Assembly (NCBI GenBank): GCA_021229015.1 | Contig: CM037785.1 | Coordinates: 40,854,766 to 40,918,765 of the forward strand | DNA: 64,000 bases | DNA from: Solen grandis | Lineage: Eukaryota > Mollusca > Bivalvia > Adapedonta > Solenidae | Direction: 5' to 3' | In this document: positions 1 through 13,104 of the stretch, in pieces | Numbering within the stretch: position 1 is the first letter of the stretch | Layout: each line of letters begins with the position of its first letter | The notes under the pieces: generated by a model | Seen by the model: the letters and a program-made list of their open reading frames with translations, nothing else | Told to the model about the DNA's origin: nothing | Database searches by the model: none | Program-made: the position numbers and the translations under genes

Positions 1-2796
1 AATTTTATCCGAATAATATGTCTGGTGTTGTTTTTTTCTTTCGTTTGGGCGTAATTTCCTACATTAAATGTTACATTAATAGAGACAAAGAGTGCTGAAC
101 CATAGATATCATGGTACTAAAAACCACCATATCCTCTATTAACCACTATCATTAAGTGGCAAATGCCAAAACATAGGAGATATGCCAGTACCATTTTTCC
201 AACTCTGCGATGTTGCAACCGAGGTTCGAAGCATCTGATCACAGGGCCGACGCTATCAGGGTTGGAGATACCTCTCATGTTTCCTGTGCCGGAATTCATC
301 TGACAAGTAAGTTCAACGTTGCCAACAAAGCCTTTTTTTTCGAATAATAAAGGAATAATGATCACGGCAGAAATGTCAGAAGAAGCTGCAAAAGGATTTT
401 CTTTTCTTTACTGCTGTAGTAGGAGCTTCTATAATTTGTCTAATCTCGGTACAGATGCTACACCGGTAAAATATTTCTCATAATTTACCAGTAGCTTTGT
501 ACTTTAAACTGTTACAATTATTTGTTTTTCTATAAATTAAATTCGGAAAGGAGTATTGATATTTTATATGATGCAATAATTAAGCATTTCTTTATTCATA
601 CTTTCTTTCCACATTTCGTCTCAGCCACGTAATACATTCTTTTTGTATATGTCATAGATAAATGTTATAAAAACGCCAGGGTATCATGGCATGTTTAGCG
701 TGTCTGCAATTCACACATTGCGCAATTAATCGCTAATCGCATTAAACTGGTCACGTGGCTTGTCTGTCACCCCCATCTCGGGTAGACGAAACTTTTCTTT
801 GTGAAAAGTTAAGAATTCGAATTTTGGCTTTCAAAGAGGAAGGACCTCTGTTTAGGATTTCCTAACGAAAATTATGAACTGATATTTGATATTGGTATTT
901 ACTGTGATTTCACGGACATTTGTATGGATAACCATCATTATTATTATAATATACTACTGTGTTTTCACGGACTATATTATTGTTGTTATTTGAATTTGTG
1001 GATTGCCACAGAAAGAAAAGAAAAGAAAAGAAAAGAGGAAAATAAAATCTCATTAATCACAAAAGGACTTATTCGTCATTTTGTGAGAGTTCCTACAGTT
1101 CCTCAACATAATTAACCAGATACCGGGGCACAGTCGGACAATCAACAATTAAATCTACAGATTAACATTTGTTACATCACTTACAGGAAGTTTAAGCCTG
1201 ATAGCACAGAACATAAACACATCAAATACAGTAATGTACAACACCGATCTCAGGAGGGTGAAACAATATCAGGGAAGACATACTTATTCACACAAAACAT
1301 AAAGTAAAAAATGAGAGAATATAATTCTGAACAAAAGATTCAGATAATTACACAAAACTTAAAAAAGAAAAAGAAAAAATAAACTGATCCCCCTTTTTTA
1401 AAAGTTGATGAGTCGGATAAATTTTATGGTTGACTAACCAGTTTTCGGGGTATAACAAGTTTTCGGGGTATTTTACTTTTACACCGTTTGCGCGTGAGAA
1501 CGTGATATGACGTGTTATTTTTGCTGTCCCATATGATCAAAACAAATGTCAGCCATGCTCTAATATTCAAATTAAGACATCATGTGAATTCTTGTGCAAA
1601 TTCTGGACAATGTTTAAGATGCACGTACATTTAATTAAAATCTTGAACTCGTATATGAATAGTTATTTTGTAGATCAAACTCATCTGAATTATTTAAATT
1701 GACATATTTTCAAACAAAAATCCATTTTAGTTTTTATTTAAGTAAATACAACTTACAGGTTTAGTATTTTACGCAGAAAGCAAACTAAATGTTATCAATT
1801 ACCCGGATAATAAGTCACATGATGGCTTAATTTGAATAAAAAAAATGGTGGAAATTTGTTATGAATTTTAAGGGTTGGAAAATAGCTTGTGCGAGAAGCT
1901 TTTTAAGGTGTGTAAAGTATATGTTTTGTGATGAATATGTGTAAAAATGTTTTAATTATCCATATGTGTCATCAGTGGTAACTGTCATTAAGTTTAAAAT
2001 GAAAAAAATATCGTCGAATGGGGTGGGTGTAAGGTCAGCAGTTTAGTAACTTTTTATGTTGTCACCGTTGACCTACATTGGAATGAACGTTGCTCTGTTT
2101 TGAGCGAGATGAATTTAAGATCGCAAATGTGTACAGGGAGTGACAAAATATATTGTTGCACCCCTTTATTCTAATTAAATGAAAATTTTAACGATATTTG
2201 ATATGCAAATATGGATCGATCTCGTTAGTACCCGGAAAACTTGTTAGACCATCATACTCTGTCTCCTGTGGCTTGCAGGAAATATGTGAGACACATCAAA
2301 TTAAAACAACCAAATTGTAAAGATGAAGGGCTAGGGTAAGCGGATACTTTTTTTTGGCTTAAAAATACTGATAACCAACTTCAAGAACAATTAGAGGATA
2401 AGCTTAAGACACATATGCTATATAAATAAAATATCTAAAGAATAGAATGCCCTGTAGTATATTAATTTTAGAAATGGACATTGGCACTACGCATAATAAA
2501 TGTCAAAAGAAAAACCCTCTTCAAGGAAAACAGTCGCTTAATTTATAAATATATATTGCTTCATATTTTCCCCACGAAGATCCTTATAATCTCCAGTTCG
2601 GAAATTATTTCTTTTGTAACATTGTTTTTTGTGGGATTCTAAATTTAGAATTGCACTAATCTTGAAAGAAAGGCATAATGAAGGACAAACAGTGTAATAC
2701 AGAAAAGTTAAGTTATACTATTAACTTTCAACTTTGGATGTTCATTTTTGAAATATAACGGTTTTCAGAAACAGCAACATCATGGCGTAAACTTAC
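1..2796. other. AT-rich non-genic stretch
   Basis: No convincing coding sequence is visible; open frames are short and low in complexity. It holds a SINE fragment near 160-300 and a short GAAAA-type microsatellite at about 1013-1038. A slightly GC-richer patch near 750-790 shows no clear motif set. Confidence 0.5.
160..300 (-). repeat. SINE fragment, family S3
   Basis: Read on the minus strand, a B-box-like segment is followed by the tRNA-body junction and then AAAAATGGTACTGGCATAT. The same order of blocks occurs in the fuller copy at 33718-34032, which identifies the family. Only the head/body junction survives, and the copy is degraded. Confidence 0.5.
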
Positions 2797-2917
2797 GTTT
2801 ACAATATACAAATGCACCTTTAAAACCTTAAAAGTTAATGGCAAAATGATATGACATTCTTCATCTTCATTAGCTAAAAACGCCTGATCTAATATTGGTC
2901 GAATTTCACCAACAATT
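2797..2917 (-). CDS. candidate internal exon, unknown protein
   Basis: On the minus strand this 121-bp segment lies between an AG acceptor (2918-2919) and a strong donor, GTAAGTTT, just after 2797. The open frame gives 40 residues of ordinary amphipathic composition, with GEIRPILDQAF and an acidic NEDEEC patch. It enters in phase 2 and exits in phase 0. No neighbouring exon or homologue was recognised, so it could be a chance open frame. The composition and clean donor are the only reasons to list it. Confidence 0.22.
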
Positions 2918-4311
2918 CTTAGCACTAAGTTAATCTTAAATTCTTAAGGGCGAATTTATAACTCTGTTGAAGTGGTAAATGATTCAGTCGAATACTTTGC
3001 GCTCTTTTTTTTTTCCCCCCCCCCTTCGTTTATGTTTTATACACAATTCATGTTGACATGTATGAAGTTATGTTATGTCTGTGTCATTTGTATATTTAAA
3101 TCATTTACATATTTCCATTATTCCATATTCATACAAATTATGTTTATTAGTTTCATTTTTTTAATTTTTTTCTTAATAATAGTTTTTAATTTTAATGGAA
3201 CTTTAATGGCTTCATTGATTGTACCTATGGTCATCTAGCGGCATGATAAGTTTTGTTAATCCGTTTTGTCAGTGTTATGGCTTTTCAGTGACTCCGCCCA
3301 CATAGGCGTGATTGGCATATCTGTTTATTCTGTAATTTGTTATAAGAATTGTTGATTTTGATGGTAAAAAAAGGATTCTTGTTTTAACCACCGTCCTGCG
3401 CAGAAATCTGTCGGGACAATCTTTACGTATTTGATGTCAAATATTGTGCTTTAAATTTTTACAGAATACTAATTGTTTGGATATATCTGTGTTGAAATAT
3501 ATTTATTTAACAACACAGTGACTTTGTGTATTTTATACACCCTACAAAGCGTAACCACGGAGAAAAGCTATTAAGGACTACCGGATCTTATTTTAATCAT
3601 CCTATTTTCATCGGGTTACCAACTCTCGTTTCTCTAATTAAAATAACCACATGTGTTCTATCTTATCAATTATGGCTAGTTTTTAAGGTAATAATTCATT
3701 CCACTTAGTCGTGTACTTGAATATTTCATAAAATAAAATTGGCAGAATGTGTTTCTACCTAGTTTACAAATTTTGTTATTACTTAGCGCTTTGTATTGTT
3801 AGTGGAATTAGAGCACGATAATGCTTCTTTGATACGCGTCAACGAAATTGATAAATACTTCATCCGTATTGTATCCGTTTTCGTTTTAATAGTAAATCAA
3901 GTTAATGTCCCAAGTTGGTACTACTTATTAATAATTAAATATACAGACCATAAAAAATATTAACATTTACAATAGGATCCAACGTTACACACATATAACA
4001 GTATCATACATCCGGGTCGCGACTTATAAGACACTGTACAGTGTACATATTAAAACATTCACATACGTTATAAAACAAAGTTAATTACAATATACATTAC
4101 AAGTAAAAGCATTTTAAAATATAAAAAAATCAAATATCACATGTATTTAAAAACTTAAAATCAATAAATATTCTAAAGTGTAGTTCATGTGGTAATTCAT
4201 GTAAATATTTTCCGACGTGTAAACATCCTTGTAACGGAAGTTCCAAGTGAGGACTGCATTTCCTTCGACTGCATTAAAAATACTAATATACTATTTAATA
4301 TGAAATTTACG
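2918..4311. other. non-genic, low complexity
   Basis: AT-rich sequence with a T/C homopolymer tract near 3007-3025. No gene or recognisable transposon remnant is visible. Confidence 0.45.
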
Positions 4312-4410
4312 TCGTAGGAATAGGATGCATATTATGGAATGATATGAATAGGAGGGTATTTATGGAATGATATGAATAGGAGGGTTATTATGGAATATGT
4401 GAATAGGAGA
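4312..4410. repeat. short array of the 28-bp minisatellite
   Basis: Three to four degenerate units of GGAATGATATGAATAGGAGG lie here. The same unit forms the 1.1-kb array at 5875-6960, 1.5 kb downstream. Confidence 0.8.
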
Positions 4411-4545
4411 GATATTGTTACACCCGGGTTTTCACAAAACCCGATGTACGATAGAGATATTGTTACACCCGGGTTTTCACAAAACCCGATGTACGATAGA
4501 GATATTGTTACACCCGGGTTTTCATAAAACCCGATGTACGATCAT
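4411..4545. repeat. 45-bp tandem repeat with hairpin, three copies
   Basis: Units start at 4411, 4456 and 4501, exactly 45 bp apart. Each contains the palindrome CGGGTTTTCACAAAACCCG, an 8-bp stem with a 3-base loop. The third copy has CAT for CAC in the loop, so the stem is kept while the loop varies. Confidence 0.9.
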
Positions 4546-5119
4546 TAATGTGTTAATTTTAAAGTGACTTTAATTGCATGTTTCAACATGGGTATTTCAA
4601 CAATAAGAACACTATGAATGGCATTTTTAGCTTTTCATAATCTCCGTTCGAGAGTAAAAAAAATTTTAAACCTTCTTGATTTCCTTGTGTTTACATTTAT
4701 TCCTTTGAAATTCCTAAGTGTCTGTTAAAGTGTCATTGTTGATGCCTACATATTCCATGATACTTATAATACATTTAAGCAAGTCTGATTGTGTAAATTT
4801 CATTGTTAAACCACTTTAAAACAGTATTCATTTATTGTTTACTTTAAAACTTTGTCCAAGTTACGCCATGTTTACTGTAGGATTCTGGGTAATTCTTCAG
4901 TGACTCATCAAATATCGATAATTAAAACTGTGTACTAGCTGCAATAGTCAAGTGAAGGTAATATCTGTAAAAGTTCAACTTGTTGAGTCTTATTTATATT
5001 ATGGATTTGACAGCCATTTTCTTGTTCCAATTCATTAGATTTAGTACCAATACTGGGTATCTACCACTTTTTTCGGTAGATGTTACCACTGCTTAGTATA
5101 AAAGTGGCGCATTTTTGGT

Positions 5120-5300
5120 TCAGAGTCAGTTTGCGATCTAAGCTTGATTCAGAGGGGGAGCTTACGTCGGAGTTCAGATCTAAGCTTGGTTCAGAAAGGG
5201 AGTTTACGTTAGTCAGTTTGCGATCTAAGCTTGATTCAGAGGGGGAGTTTACGTTAGTCAGTTACGATCTAAGCTTGTTTCAGAGGGGGAGCTTACGATA
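5120..5300. repeat. ~44-bp tandem repeat, four copies
   Basis: The core GATCTAAGCTTGATTCAGAG recurs at 5135, 5177, 5222 and 5266 (spacings 42, 45, 44). The 73-residue open frame across it (5080-5301) is the repeat translated and not a gene. Confidence 0.85.
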
Positions 5301-5874
5301 ATTTTTATTCAAGACAGCATGCGATAAATCGTCATTGTGGACTGGATCTATGCTGACTTATTTTGAAAGTTAATGTGAGTTTATAACATTGCGTAGATTT
5401 ATCTCATATTATAAAAGACCGAAGTATTGCTTGGGATCCAATGGACATAGCTTAAGTTAAACCTGGTATTTTTTTTCTAACACCGAGATTTATGTATACA
5501 TGTACTATTATACGCGGAGACCTTGACAGTAATAATATTTAAAAGGTTCAAACTATTAACGTGTTGTCTTGTGAGACATCTCATCTGGTTGAACATGTCT
5601 GATACTTTGACATTTATGAAGTTTTAATAGTATTTAAAATTATATTGACCTTTACCAAAATAAAGTTGAAGTTAATTTAAATCGGTGTTGTATTTCTTGC
5701 TGAAGCCAACCAGTTTACATAGTTAACTGATAAGCTTGGTCTACCGAGAGCTCCATCACATGTATAACTTGCCAGCTACCCTATGTAATATTGCAATTGA
5801 GATGGACAATAAGAGGTACAACGGTCAATTCCTTGGGTCTTTTGGAAGGCCCTTACCCACCGGACCGCAATAAT

Positions 5875-6960
5875 ATTATAGAATGATGTGAATAAGAGGG
5901 AATATTATGGAATGATGTGAAATGGAAGAAAAATATGGAAAGATATGAATAGGAAGGGTATGATGGAATGGTGTGTATAGGAGGGATATTATGGAATGAT
6001 GTGAATAGGGGATATTATGGAATGATGTGAATAGGAGGGATATAATGGAATGATATGAATAGGGGGATATTGTGGAATAATATGAATAGGATGGATATTA
6101 TGGAATGATGTGAATAGGAGGGATATAATGGAATGATATGAATAGGGGGATATTGTGGAATGATGTGAATAGGGGATATTGTGGAATGATGTGAATAGGA
6201 GGGATATAATGGAATGATATGAATAGGAGGGATATTATGGAATGATATGAATAGGAGGGATATTATGGAATGCTGTGAATAGGAGGGATATAATGGAATG
6301 ATATGAATAGGGGGATATTGTGGAATAATATGAATAGGATGGATATTATGGAATGCTGTGAATAGGAGGGATATAATGGAATGATATGAATAGGGGGATA
6401 TTGGAATGATTGAATAGGGGGATATTTGGAATGATGGGAATAGGAGGGATATAATGGAATGCTGTGAATAGGAGGGATATAATGGAATGATGTGAATAGG
6501 AGGGATATTATGGAATGCTATGAATAGGAGGGATATTATGGTATGATGTGAATATGAGGGATATTGTGGAATGATGTGAATAGGAGGGATATTATGGAAT
6601 ATTGTGAATAGGAGGGATATTATGGAATGATATGAATTGGAGGGATATTGTGGAATGATGTGAATAGGAGGGATATTATGGAATGAAATAGAAAGAATAT
6701 TATGAAATGATGTGAATAGGAGGGATATTGTGGAATGATGTGAATAGGAGGGATATTATGGAATGATGTGAATAGAAAGGATATTATGAAATGATGTGAA
6801 TAGGAGGGATATTGTGGAATGATGTGAATAGGAGGGATATTGTGGAATGATGTGAATAGGAGGGATATTGTGGAATGATATGAATATGGGGATATTGTGG
6901 AATAATATGAATAGGATGGATATTATGGAATGATATGAATAGGAGGGATATTGTTGAATG
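5875..6960. repeat. large 28-bp minisatellite (~39 units)
   Basis: About 1.1 kb of head-to-tail units with consensus GGAATGATGTGAATAGGAGG followed by GATATTAT. Unit length is 27-28 bp, with shortened AGGGG variants and interspersed TGGAATAATATGAATAGGAT variants. Variant units recur in the same order, which suggests local segmental duplication. No coding potential. Confidence 0.95.
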
Positions 6961-9175
6961 ATGACTATTACATCATAAGAAACCTAAGCAAAAGGGCACC
7001 TCTATTGATAAGCGACGAACATTGAGAGGAACTTTGCTTCTATTTATTTCATCAACTAAATTGAAATAGTGTGTCAGTAGGTGACTTTGAGTATTTAAGA
7101 AAATCACAAAGAAATTATAAACTTTTCTCGAATATGAAGGGGTTCTGTACACAATTTTCAACGTTAATTACTTGATTCTTTGACTGAAACATTGCGAGTG
7201 TCTGACAGAGATTTCAATACTTCAACAGCATATTGTTAGAATGCCATTCAAATGTTCCTAATTTAGGATATTCCCTTTCAATATAGATTCATACCTCTAT
7301 AGAGGCGACAGGCCGAAAATCTGAAAATTTGTGTAGAATAATAAGAGACCAATATAGTAATAGAATTTGGATTTCTTTCCACAGATGAACGATATTAGTC
7401 TAGACAAAATAGGCAAAGATTATATCATAGGGCTAGATCCGCCTATGTATCGTATGATTTATTTATTGGTGTCATTAATAATTTGTTGTTTATTGTATTG
7501 TCCCAATTTGTCTAACGTATGTCAGTGTCTTTGTATTATTGTCTTTTTATGTCATGTCAGTTATTCGTTCTTTCGTTAATAGTATAATTCATAAGTAAAT
7601 TGGTCCCGCAATATAAAAACATAAATTGATTTTCCCGCAATTCACTGCACGTATGCGTTATTCAATAGACATTCTGTCTGCGACAATTATATAGACTATA
7701 ATATATATCTGTTAAGAAGAAGAGGGTCGGTCGGGCGACCAGAAACGGAACTATTTTTGTTAATCTTGACGAACTTCACAAGACAAGACGGCTTTTTTTC
7801 AGGACGTTAACATTTGCTGAACAACTCCGTGTTACTGTGGGTTATTTTCAAGTCTCGTCAAATGTCAACACGCTACCACACCAGTGATTTTTCATATTTT
7901 TGAGTCTTGGCGTTTGATAACCTTTAAAGATTATGGATTTCCCTACAGTCACAGATCCCCGAATATTTACTGACTTGGCTTCATTTTTCTCTCAATTGTA
8001 CGTCAACTAAGCTCAGTACAACATATATAAGACGTTCAATAACCAATAGTGAAATAAATATGTCGGGACAGTAATACATATAAAACAAATATTTCATTAC
8101 CAAACACAAGTGTTCCAGGCTTCCGGTCATGTGGGACCAGAATAATATATGCTGACGTCATTGTCATCTCGTGTAACCTCTGTGTTAAAAAGATTTTTTT
8201 CCATTATTCAAGTTTGGTCTGGACGTTATTTATTACAGATTTACATATGGCAATTCTATAAACATTGATTTAAAGGGCAATAAACATGTGTATCTTTAAG
8301 TAGCCATTCATAGTTATAAAAGAAATATTGGAAGAAGGAAGAAAGAAAACAGTTTACATGCTCATATCATTTTTATAGAAAACTCTCATTAGTTTAATCT
8401 TTCTTCTCTCTCTGAAGTTCATCTTCATAGAATATAATGACAGGATTCCGAAACTATAAATAATATTACATGACGCCATATCTCGACAAAACGGGCATTG
8501 CCCTGACACCTTGCAATTCAGGCCTGGTATTTCCAAAATAATTTTGCCGAGCGTCAAGTAGGTTTGCAAACCAAGTACTATATAAATGATAATCGACCCG
8601 AAATTGAATAGAGAACGGTATAGACTTTCTTATACAGGATTCAGGCGATACTTAACTATTCTGAACTCTACTATAGCAAACTTGAGTACTTACCCTTCAA
8701 TTCTGATTGTAACCTATAGCAACAATCACAACAATTGTAAAAGCTTCATCTCATCAACGTTGATGGACATGAACTGTACACCCTAGATAATAGACAGCAT
8801 AGCAATAGATTAGTATTTATGTACAGGATGGTTGAGGGATTCGATTCCAGCTATACATTCAAACGACTGCTTAACTTAAAAAACAAAAACATAAAAACAA
8901 AAACAAACAACATCAGAATTTGAAACTTCGTTCTTCGTAAAAACCCTTTTGGACTGGAGCCACCTGGCAGAATCAAAAGAGTGCGCACCAACTGTGGAAA
9001 GCTTGAATCTGTCTTTCGAAAGAGACAATAATAGAGCCTCCTAACCGCTGTGGCAAAACCAGAATGGATTACTTCAGCAAGACCCATACAGATACAGATA
9101 ATATTATACACCCTTTTCAAAACCAAATATTGTTTTCCAAGGAAGCATCTTTGCTCACAATGGATACTGCAATGA

Positions 9176-9210
<35 letters not shown>
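9176..9210. repeat. (AAC)n microsatellite
   Basis: About eleven uninterrupted AAC/ACA triplets followed by a poly-T run. Confidence 0.95.
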
Positions 9211-10704
9211 TTATTTTTTTTTATCAAAACACAATCAATAATTCAATCATCCATTTGTCTTAAAAAAAACCTCAAACTAATTTGTCTTTGGCACTTTGAA
9301 AAAAACCCTATGTTGTTATAAATTTTGAACATTCTGTAAAGTTAAGTATATAATTTACATATTCCATAGAGACAAGCGAATCGACCCGATGAATGATGTG
9401 TTATTCATTAATTTCATAGGCTTACATTTGCCACAAATCATATTCAAATGTTGAATCATGAATGTGTGGAACATCATTCTAAAACACGGAATAATATAAA
9501 GGAAAAATCAACAAAAATGTTTCATCAATCATTGGATGAGATAAATAGATACTCTGTTAAACGTACAGACAATTAATGGGGATTATGCAGATTACGTATG
9601 TCTTCCACCAAAATAGACTAGTATTGATGCATCAGTATTTTTTTCAATATAGACTAGCCGTTCAGAAACCGTCCAATCACGAATATATGAGAATATGAAA
9701 TTAAATACAGTGTTGCAATTATCATATTTATTTAAAACCCCGCGTTTTATAGATAATGATCTTACAATGAATATACCTTCAGCATTTCCTTCAACCTAAA
9801 TATCTAGTGATTAATAGTCTACTTGAGAGCATTAGGGCTCGTATATCCGAAATTTATAGGAAGGAAATAAAAAAATGAGCGAGTCTTTGCGAAGGAAGAT
9901 GCATGCATCATTTTTCAATAATAGGCGCCGTTCTGCATACATAAATGTTATCTTCTACCAAAGTCAACACTCCTCCGATAGTTCTTTGACACTTGAACTC
10001 CTCATCAATTATTCAAGCGCTTTCACCATGAATGGATAACTATGGAGGGAATATAGAAGGGTCCAATAGCATTTCGATTTTATATTCAAAAGTTGTATAT
10101 ATTTAATATAAATAATTCGAGATCGAAAATTGCTGATTTTTTGCCCCACAAATGGCTGTTTTACACTCATATGTACCACCGGAAATCCACACACTTTCTT
10201 TTTAACAGAAGCACATTTTGGGAATCCATGTAATGTTAGCCCCCGTGTACGTATACTGGCAGCACCAGAGGTTGAGCATTGTACATGTATGTATTTATCA
10301 AAAATGAATGATGTAAGAAGGGTTTGTTAAAATGTGTACCATTAAGTGGGTAATCCAATGTTTAATAAAATAACAGTAACATCATATTGTTTATGTTATT
10401 TTTGTTAATTACATCTTGTTGCATGATGTTCCCATTCTTTACAAAACTTTTGTGAAATTTTGATGGATACAAAGAAAACTGTTATGGATAATACTGTGTG
10501 TACCATGTGATATTTTTATTTTTATGCGCATCCATCACATGATACATTGTACCAACGACTTAGCACACAGTTTTATGATGTTAAAGGTGATAATTAGAAT
10601 TTGAAAATAATATTAAAACAATAAATTTATTTGAACAAAAATTGCCTTAGTACTTTGCTCATGATTAACTTTATATTACTAATAAAAAGTAGTTGGGATT
10701 GCTG

Positions 10705-10830
10705 CTTATTTGGTTGGGTTTCACGTCCCACTGATAGTATTCAAGTCATATGGATACCTGTCTACATGAGACAATAACTGCTGCGACACTGCGATAACAC
10801 GCCGCAGACAAGTTGCAGGAATCCAATGGC
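10705..10830 (-). repeat. SINE fragment, S3 tail and body
   Basis: The plus strand reads TTGGTTGGGTTTCACGTCCC, then AGTATTCAAGTCATATGG and a CTACATGAGACA segment, in the same order as the S3 copy at 33718-34032. The tRNA head is missing. Confidence 0.6.
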
Positions 10831-11094
10831 TCATGTGCGCTTCAATGATGAACACCACAGTCTGTTGATGACCAGTTAGCTCCAACAGATACCATGATGA
10901 AGTTTTAGTTTGAATCTACAAATAAATAGGACATAAAAAAAATCTGTAATTAAAGGAGAGACTGTCAGATTGGTTTGGATTTCTGTCGGAAGTTTCATAT
11001 ACATAAATATTTAAATTTGATTTTTAAGTTAGGTACATGTATTAAGTTTATCTACTACACTTCACAATTTCAATGTTCAATATAATGTGTGAAA

Positions 11095-11419
11095 ACTTTC
11101 CAGTTTGGGTGATCTTCGGCACCAATCTCTGAAATATATCTGTCTCAACCGGAAAGAAACCCCTGAAATCCCCATGTGGCTTCCTCATTAATAGTTCCTG
11201 CATTAAGTTTTCATATTGGCCAAGGAATTAACGTCTCTGCAGCAAAGGTTTGACCCAGAATGTACGCCTTCTGTGATGCTGTCTTGCATCCTCTTCCTCA
11301 TCTATCAGAAGTGCTACCAGAATAACGGACGGAGACCCACACGCAGCTTGATCAGCCTTAACCTTTGAGGAGTTACTGCCATAGTGATGGTAAACTCTCT
11401 GTATCAAAGAAAATGACAT
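11095..11419 (-). pseudogene. PIF/Harbinger-type transposase fragment, broken
   Basis: On the minus strand an acidic/arginine stretch (IDEEEDARQHHRRR) leads into FWVKPLLQRR and then a stop at 11228-11230. A second frame, shifted by a base, continues from about 11224 as LGQYENLMQELL and on to DIFQRLVPKI. This order (RRRxFWVxP..RR, then a short gap, xYxxLMxEL and a Fxx(L/R)xPxI segment) is the N-terminal hallmark of PIF/Harbinger transposases (HARBI1 family). The DDE catalytic domain is not found in the next kilobase. It is a fossil with at least one stop or frameshift. Confidence 0.6.
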
Positions 11420-11639
11420 GGCATACCTTTTATACCCTATCGAGGTCAGTCAATATTTTCGCAAGAGCCCCGAAGGAGTGCCGAACAACACACTCTCGAT
11501 GTCCTTAAAATCTTGCGTACCTCGCACGGTTATCTCAAAGACGGCTAGTAAGAGTAATGTGACTGGAACATTTCACTTCTTTCGGAGTATACGGTAATTC
11601 CATTACTATTCTTATCCGCTGACACTTTATACCATGACA

Positions 11640-11772
11640 AGAGTGTTCTTTTTGGAACACATGTGTCACCTGCTGAAGTGTGACAGACAAGCGTGCCGGA
11701 AAAGGTGTGACGGACAGAAGGCGACGGAAAAGTGATCGCTGTGTGTCACATCTTCTAACAGTAGGTGACACA
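11640..11772. repeat. dispersed repeat R with inverted ends, copy 1
   Basis: It starts near GTGTCACCTGCTGAAG and ends near CAGTAGGTGACACA, so the ends are inverted copies of each other. Between them lies GTGTGACGGACAGAAGG. The same layout recurs at 16022-16137 and 35708-35850, so this is a short non-autonomous element or an element end. Confidence 0.7.
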
Positions 11773-12290
11773 AAAATCCTAAATTTGATGCATACATTTA
11801 AAATAATTTATATCTCAGCTAAAGCATGTTTCACTTCATATCTAAACCAGTGCTTATAGAAAACTGCATGCGGAAAAGGCGAACTTGAAGCAAGTATGTC
11901 TCTTATCTAGCTGTTGAAGGTTCAGTCATTTCCTGAGAATATATGAAGCGTACATACTACAATCAGCTTACACTTGACGAACGGAAAACGTCGTTGGCAA
12001 TCCTTTTAGACAATAATTAACCCAACCTAATCAACATGGGTAGGATATCTGTCATCTAAATGCCACTTTAAAAAAAAAAAAAAAGGATTTTTGTGGACTT
12101 TTTTTCCTAAGTGAATATATGCATGCAGAATATGTGTACTGTATTCCTCATTTACTGCCACGGTCATTTCCGAACTATTTCTATGCAAAAGTGTATGAAT
12201 TGTTGTTCTGTATAACAAATACCTTAAATACGACATTGGGAATGTCTCTTTGCAAAAACGTAATCTACTTGATAAGAACAGGAAAACCTC

Positions 12291-12478
12291 TGTAATATCA
12301 TTAATTCTCGTTGGCAGTAAATTTCGTGTTTAATGTACCTAAGGGAATTTCGTGGTTATCTTTATTCGTAGATTCATGTTCAAGAAAACGTGAGGTTGGT
12401 TGATATTCGTGGATAGAACCCTTGTCGAAAATTAGGGCCCCACGAAAATTGATGATTTCACAGTATCTGAATTCATTT
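12291..12478. mobile_element. MITE-like element M2, copy 1
   Basis: It begins CTGTAATATCATTAATT and ends ATTGATGATTTCACAG, an imperfect inverted pair. Internal blocks GGGAATTTCGTGG, TTGATATTCGTGGATAGAACCC and CCCCACGAAAATTGATG match the copy at 40334-40505. No coding capacity; the open frames on both strands here are by-products. Confidence 0.7.
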
Positions 12479-12907
12479 TTTTTTTTACAAGGAATGAAAG
12501 CTATCAGGAGTAGACGCGATATGTATAGTTCTTCTGCAAACCGAGTAATGATCTTGATTAGGATTAGCAATGGGAAAACAGAGTCTTTACCATTTATATC
12601 TATTTAGCATTCCCCTAGGAATTGAATAAGAGAAATTAGGAAGCCGGGATGAGGAAAACACTAATCGTACTACTTCTGGAGATTGCACTATGTCTTCGGG
12701 ATAAGCAATAACTACGGGATGAGGAGTGCACAGCAGACGGACACAAAAGAACAACATTGGTATTTATGCCACTAAATTGCATTCCTAAGTAGATATGCTT
12801 TCAGTTGGCCAGCGCTTATGGGGCCGGTTGGAATGACCGTCGCTTATAAGACTGAAAATGCAGAAATTTATCCAGTATTTCATAGAAAAGACAAATCAAG
12901 ATCCGAG

Positions 12908-12950
12908 ATGTGTGTGTGTGTGTGTGTGTGTGTTGGTGTGTGTGTGTTAT
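12908..12950. repeat. (GT)n microsatellite
   Basis: Interrupted GT run. Confidence 0.95.
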
Positions 12951-13104
12951 GGAATCAATGACCCCTTATATATAATAAGAAGGTTAGTAACTTCCTCCAC
13001 TGAACACGTACATCATGTCGTTTCAATTGCCGTTGTTCTTTTGAAATTTGGTGGATTTTCATAAAATTGGTATTATTTTGCGTGGGAGGGATGAATAAAG
13101 ATAA

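Larger units (their letters stand above)
6961..11094. other. non-genic stretch
   Basis: AT-rich, with no supported exon. It includes an AAC microsatellite (9176-9210), a SINE tail (10705-10830) and a perfect TGACGTCA palindrome at 8153-8160 of unknown relevance. Short open frames such as 7367-7579 show no recognisable domain. Confidence 0.45.

Noticed and set aside
12301..12570. 89-residue minus-strand frame
   Set aside because: It overlaps MITE M2, and part of it is the element's inverted end.
12649..12711. Signal-peptide-like micro-ORF starting MRKTLIVLLLEIALC
   Set aside because: Twenty codons, no convincing donor or partner exon; too likely by chance.
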